Under the pieces are notes generated by a model, which was not told the DNA's origin, made no database searches, and was given only the letters and a program-made list of their open reading frames with translations. Positions 6,766 to 7,371 of a stretch of DNA of 7,371 bases are shown in pieces. The DNA lies in NCBI GenBank assembly GCA_023818745.1, contig JAMWBY010000065.1, positions 1 to 7,371 on the forward strand, read 5' to 3'. The number at the start of each line of letters is the position of its first letter. Within the stretch, counting starts at the first letter, position 1. The DNA is from Candidatus Omnitrophota bacterium. GTDB lineage: Bacteria; Ratteibacteria; UBA8468; B48-G9; JAFGKM01. The translations under genes were made by a program, and so were the position numbers.

Positions 6766-7239
6766 ATGGAAACAGGACTTATTTATTCTTTAATAGGAGC
6801 AGCACTTGCGATATTTTTGTGTGGGGCTGGTTCAAGTATTGGAATTGGTTATGTTGGAAGAGAAGCCAATGGAGTACTATCAGAAGAGCCAGAAAAATTT
6901 GGAACTATGCTTTTACTTGTTGCTTTACCCGGAACACAGGGTATTTATGGTTTTTTAACAGGATTCCTTGTAATGATGAAAATTGGAATTCTTGGAGGCC
7001 AAATTCCTTCAATTGGACCTTCAAAGGGTATTCAAATTTTAATTTCTTGTCTTCCAATAGCAATTTCTGGTTTAATCTCTGCAATACATCAGGGGAAAGT
7101 ATGTGCTGCTGGGATAAGTGTCGCTTCAAAACATCCCGAAGCAAGTATGAGAGCGCTTGTTTATGGAGCACTTGTTGAAACATATGCAGTATTAGGTCTT
7201 GTTGCTTCAATATTTTTACTTATGGGAGTAAAAATATAA
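6766..7239 (+). CDS. ntpK: V-type ATP synthase/ATPase subunit K (membrane rotor ring proteolipid)
   Basis: This 157-residue protein is the ring-forming proteolipid of a bacterial V-type (A/V) ATPase, the membrane rotor that carries ions. It is a duplicated hairpin with four membrane segments, roughly at 5-31, 47-72, 87-106 and 130-154, and glycine-rich first and third helices that pack the ring. Only the second hairpin has the ion-binding carboxylate, E138 in LVETYAVLGL. The residues known to bind sodium in Enterococcus hirae NtpK (L61, T64, Q65, Q110, E139) line up with L54, T57 and Q58 (LPGTQG), Q109 (HQGKV) and E138, which predicts sodium coupling. The gene starts three bases after etfA, and the next gene, subunit E, starts one base after its stop. 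The K-E order is usual for bacterial V-ATPase operons, but subunit I, which normally precedes K, is replaced here by etfA. Confidence 0.95.
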   Translation: METGLIYSLIGAALAIFLCGAGSSIGIGYVGREANGVLSEEPEKFGTMLLLVALPGTQGIYGFLTGFLVMMKIGILGGQIPSIGPSKGIQILISCLPIAISGLISAIHQGKVCAAGISVASKHPEASMRALVYGALVETYAVLGLVASIFLLMGVKI

Positions 7240-7240
7240 A

Positions 7241-7371
7241 ATGATTGAAAAACTTATAAATAAACTTATTGAAGAAGCAAAATTAAAGGCAGAAGAAATT
7301 AAAAAACGAGGAGAAGAAGAATATCGTAAAAAACTTGAGATAGAAAAAGAAAAAATAAGAATTGATTTTGA
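7241..7371 (+). CDS. ntpE: V-type ATP synthase/ATPase subunit E, N-terminal part (runs off right edge)
   Basis: The frame opens at ATG 7241, one base after the subunit K stop, and gives 43 residues before the window ends. The visible part is a highly charged helix rich in Lys and Glu with no proline (MIEKLINKLIEEAKLKAEEI and on), the coiled-coil start expected of the peripheral stalk subunit E, which links the membrane sector to the catalytic head. Position right after subunit K supports this, since K-E is the normal order in bacterial V-ATPase operons. No strong Shine-Dalgarno is visible (only a GGGAG about 13 bases upstream), so translation is probably coupled to subunit K. From sequence alone another coiled-coil stalk subunit (G/H) could not be excluded. 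Confidence 0.82.
   Translation, partial: MIEKLINKLIEEAKLKAEEIKKRGEEEYRKKLEIEKEKIRIDF

Noticed and set aside
6759..7178. Plus-strand open frame of 139 codons overlapping subunit K
   Set aside because: It is an out-of-frame reading of ntpK, rich in Trp, Cys, Asn and Phe with no family resemblance; the ntpK frame is unmistakable.
6905..7210. Minus-strand open frame of 101 codons
   Set aside because: Antisense shadow of ntpK; Gln/Leu/Lys-rich sequence without a ribosome-binding site or known domain.

Overview
The window is a gene-dense, very AT-rich stretch (roughly 30% GC by eye, not counted) of a bacterial chromosome. The gene set suggests a strict anaerobe: a radical SAM enzyme, a ferredoxin-fused electron-transfer flavoprotein and a V-type ATPase whose ring subunit carries the sodium-site residues. 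The lineage cannot be fixed from the sequence. The unusual 564-residue amidotransferase-like/deacetylase-like protein resembles a type I associate with PVC-group and other uncultured anaerobic bacteria, but that is an impression and not a placement.

Layout. The left fifth (1-1452, minus strand) is one radical SAM gene with a strong Shine-Dalgarno sequence; it has no stop before the left edge, so its C-terminus is missing. An 80-base divergent intergenic region (1453-1532) follows. All remaining genes run on the plus strand with little or no space between them: an HxlB-type 6-phospho-3-hexuloisomerase (1533-2045), overlapping by one base a 564-residue protein of unknown function (2045-3739), then a Gfo/Idh/MocA oxidoreductase (3754-4743). 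After a 48-base gap come etfB (4792-5577) and ferredoxin-fused etfA (5578-6762), then the V-type ATPase ring subunit K (6766-7239) and the beginning of subunit E (7241 to the right edge).

How they may work together. The first three plus-strand genes look like a sugar or sugar-phosphate module (isomerase, deacetylase-like protein, NAD(P)-dependent sugar dehydrogenase). The last four look like an energy module: an ETF of the type used in flavin-based electron bifurcation, placed three bases upstream of a sodium-type rotary ATPase. Usual neighbours are absent at two points: no hexulose-6-phosphate synthase next to the isomerase, and no subunit I before subunit K. No ETF partner dehydrogenase is present in the window either. 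No RNA genes, mobile elements, CRISPR arrays or convincing terminators were seen, and no stretch over 300 bases lacks a gene.
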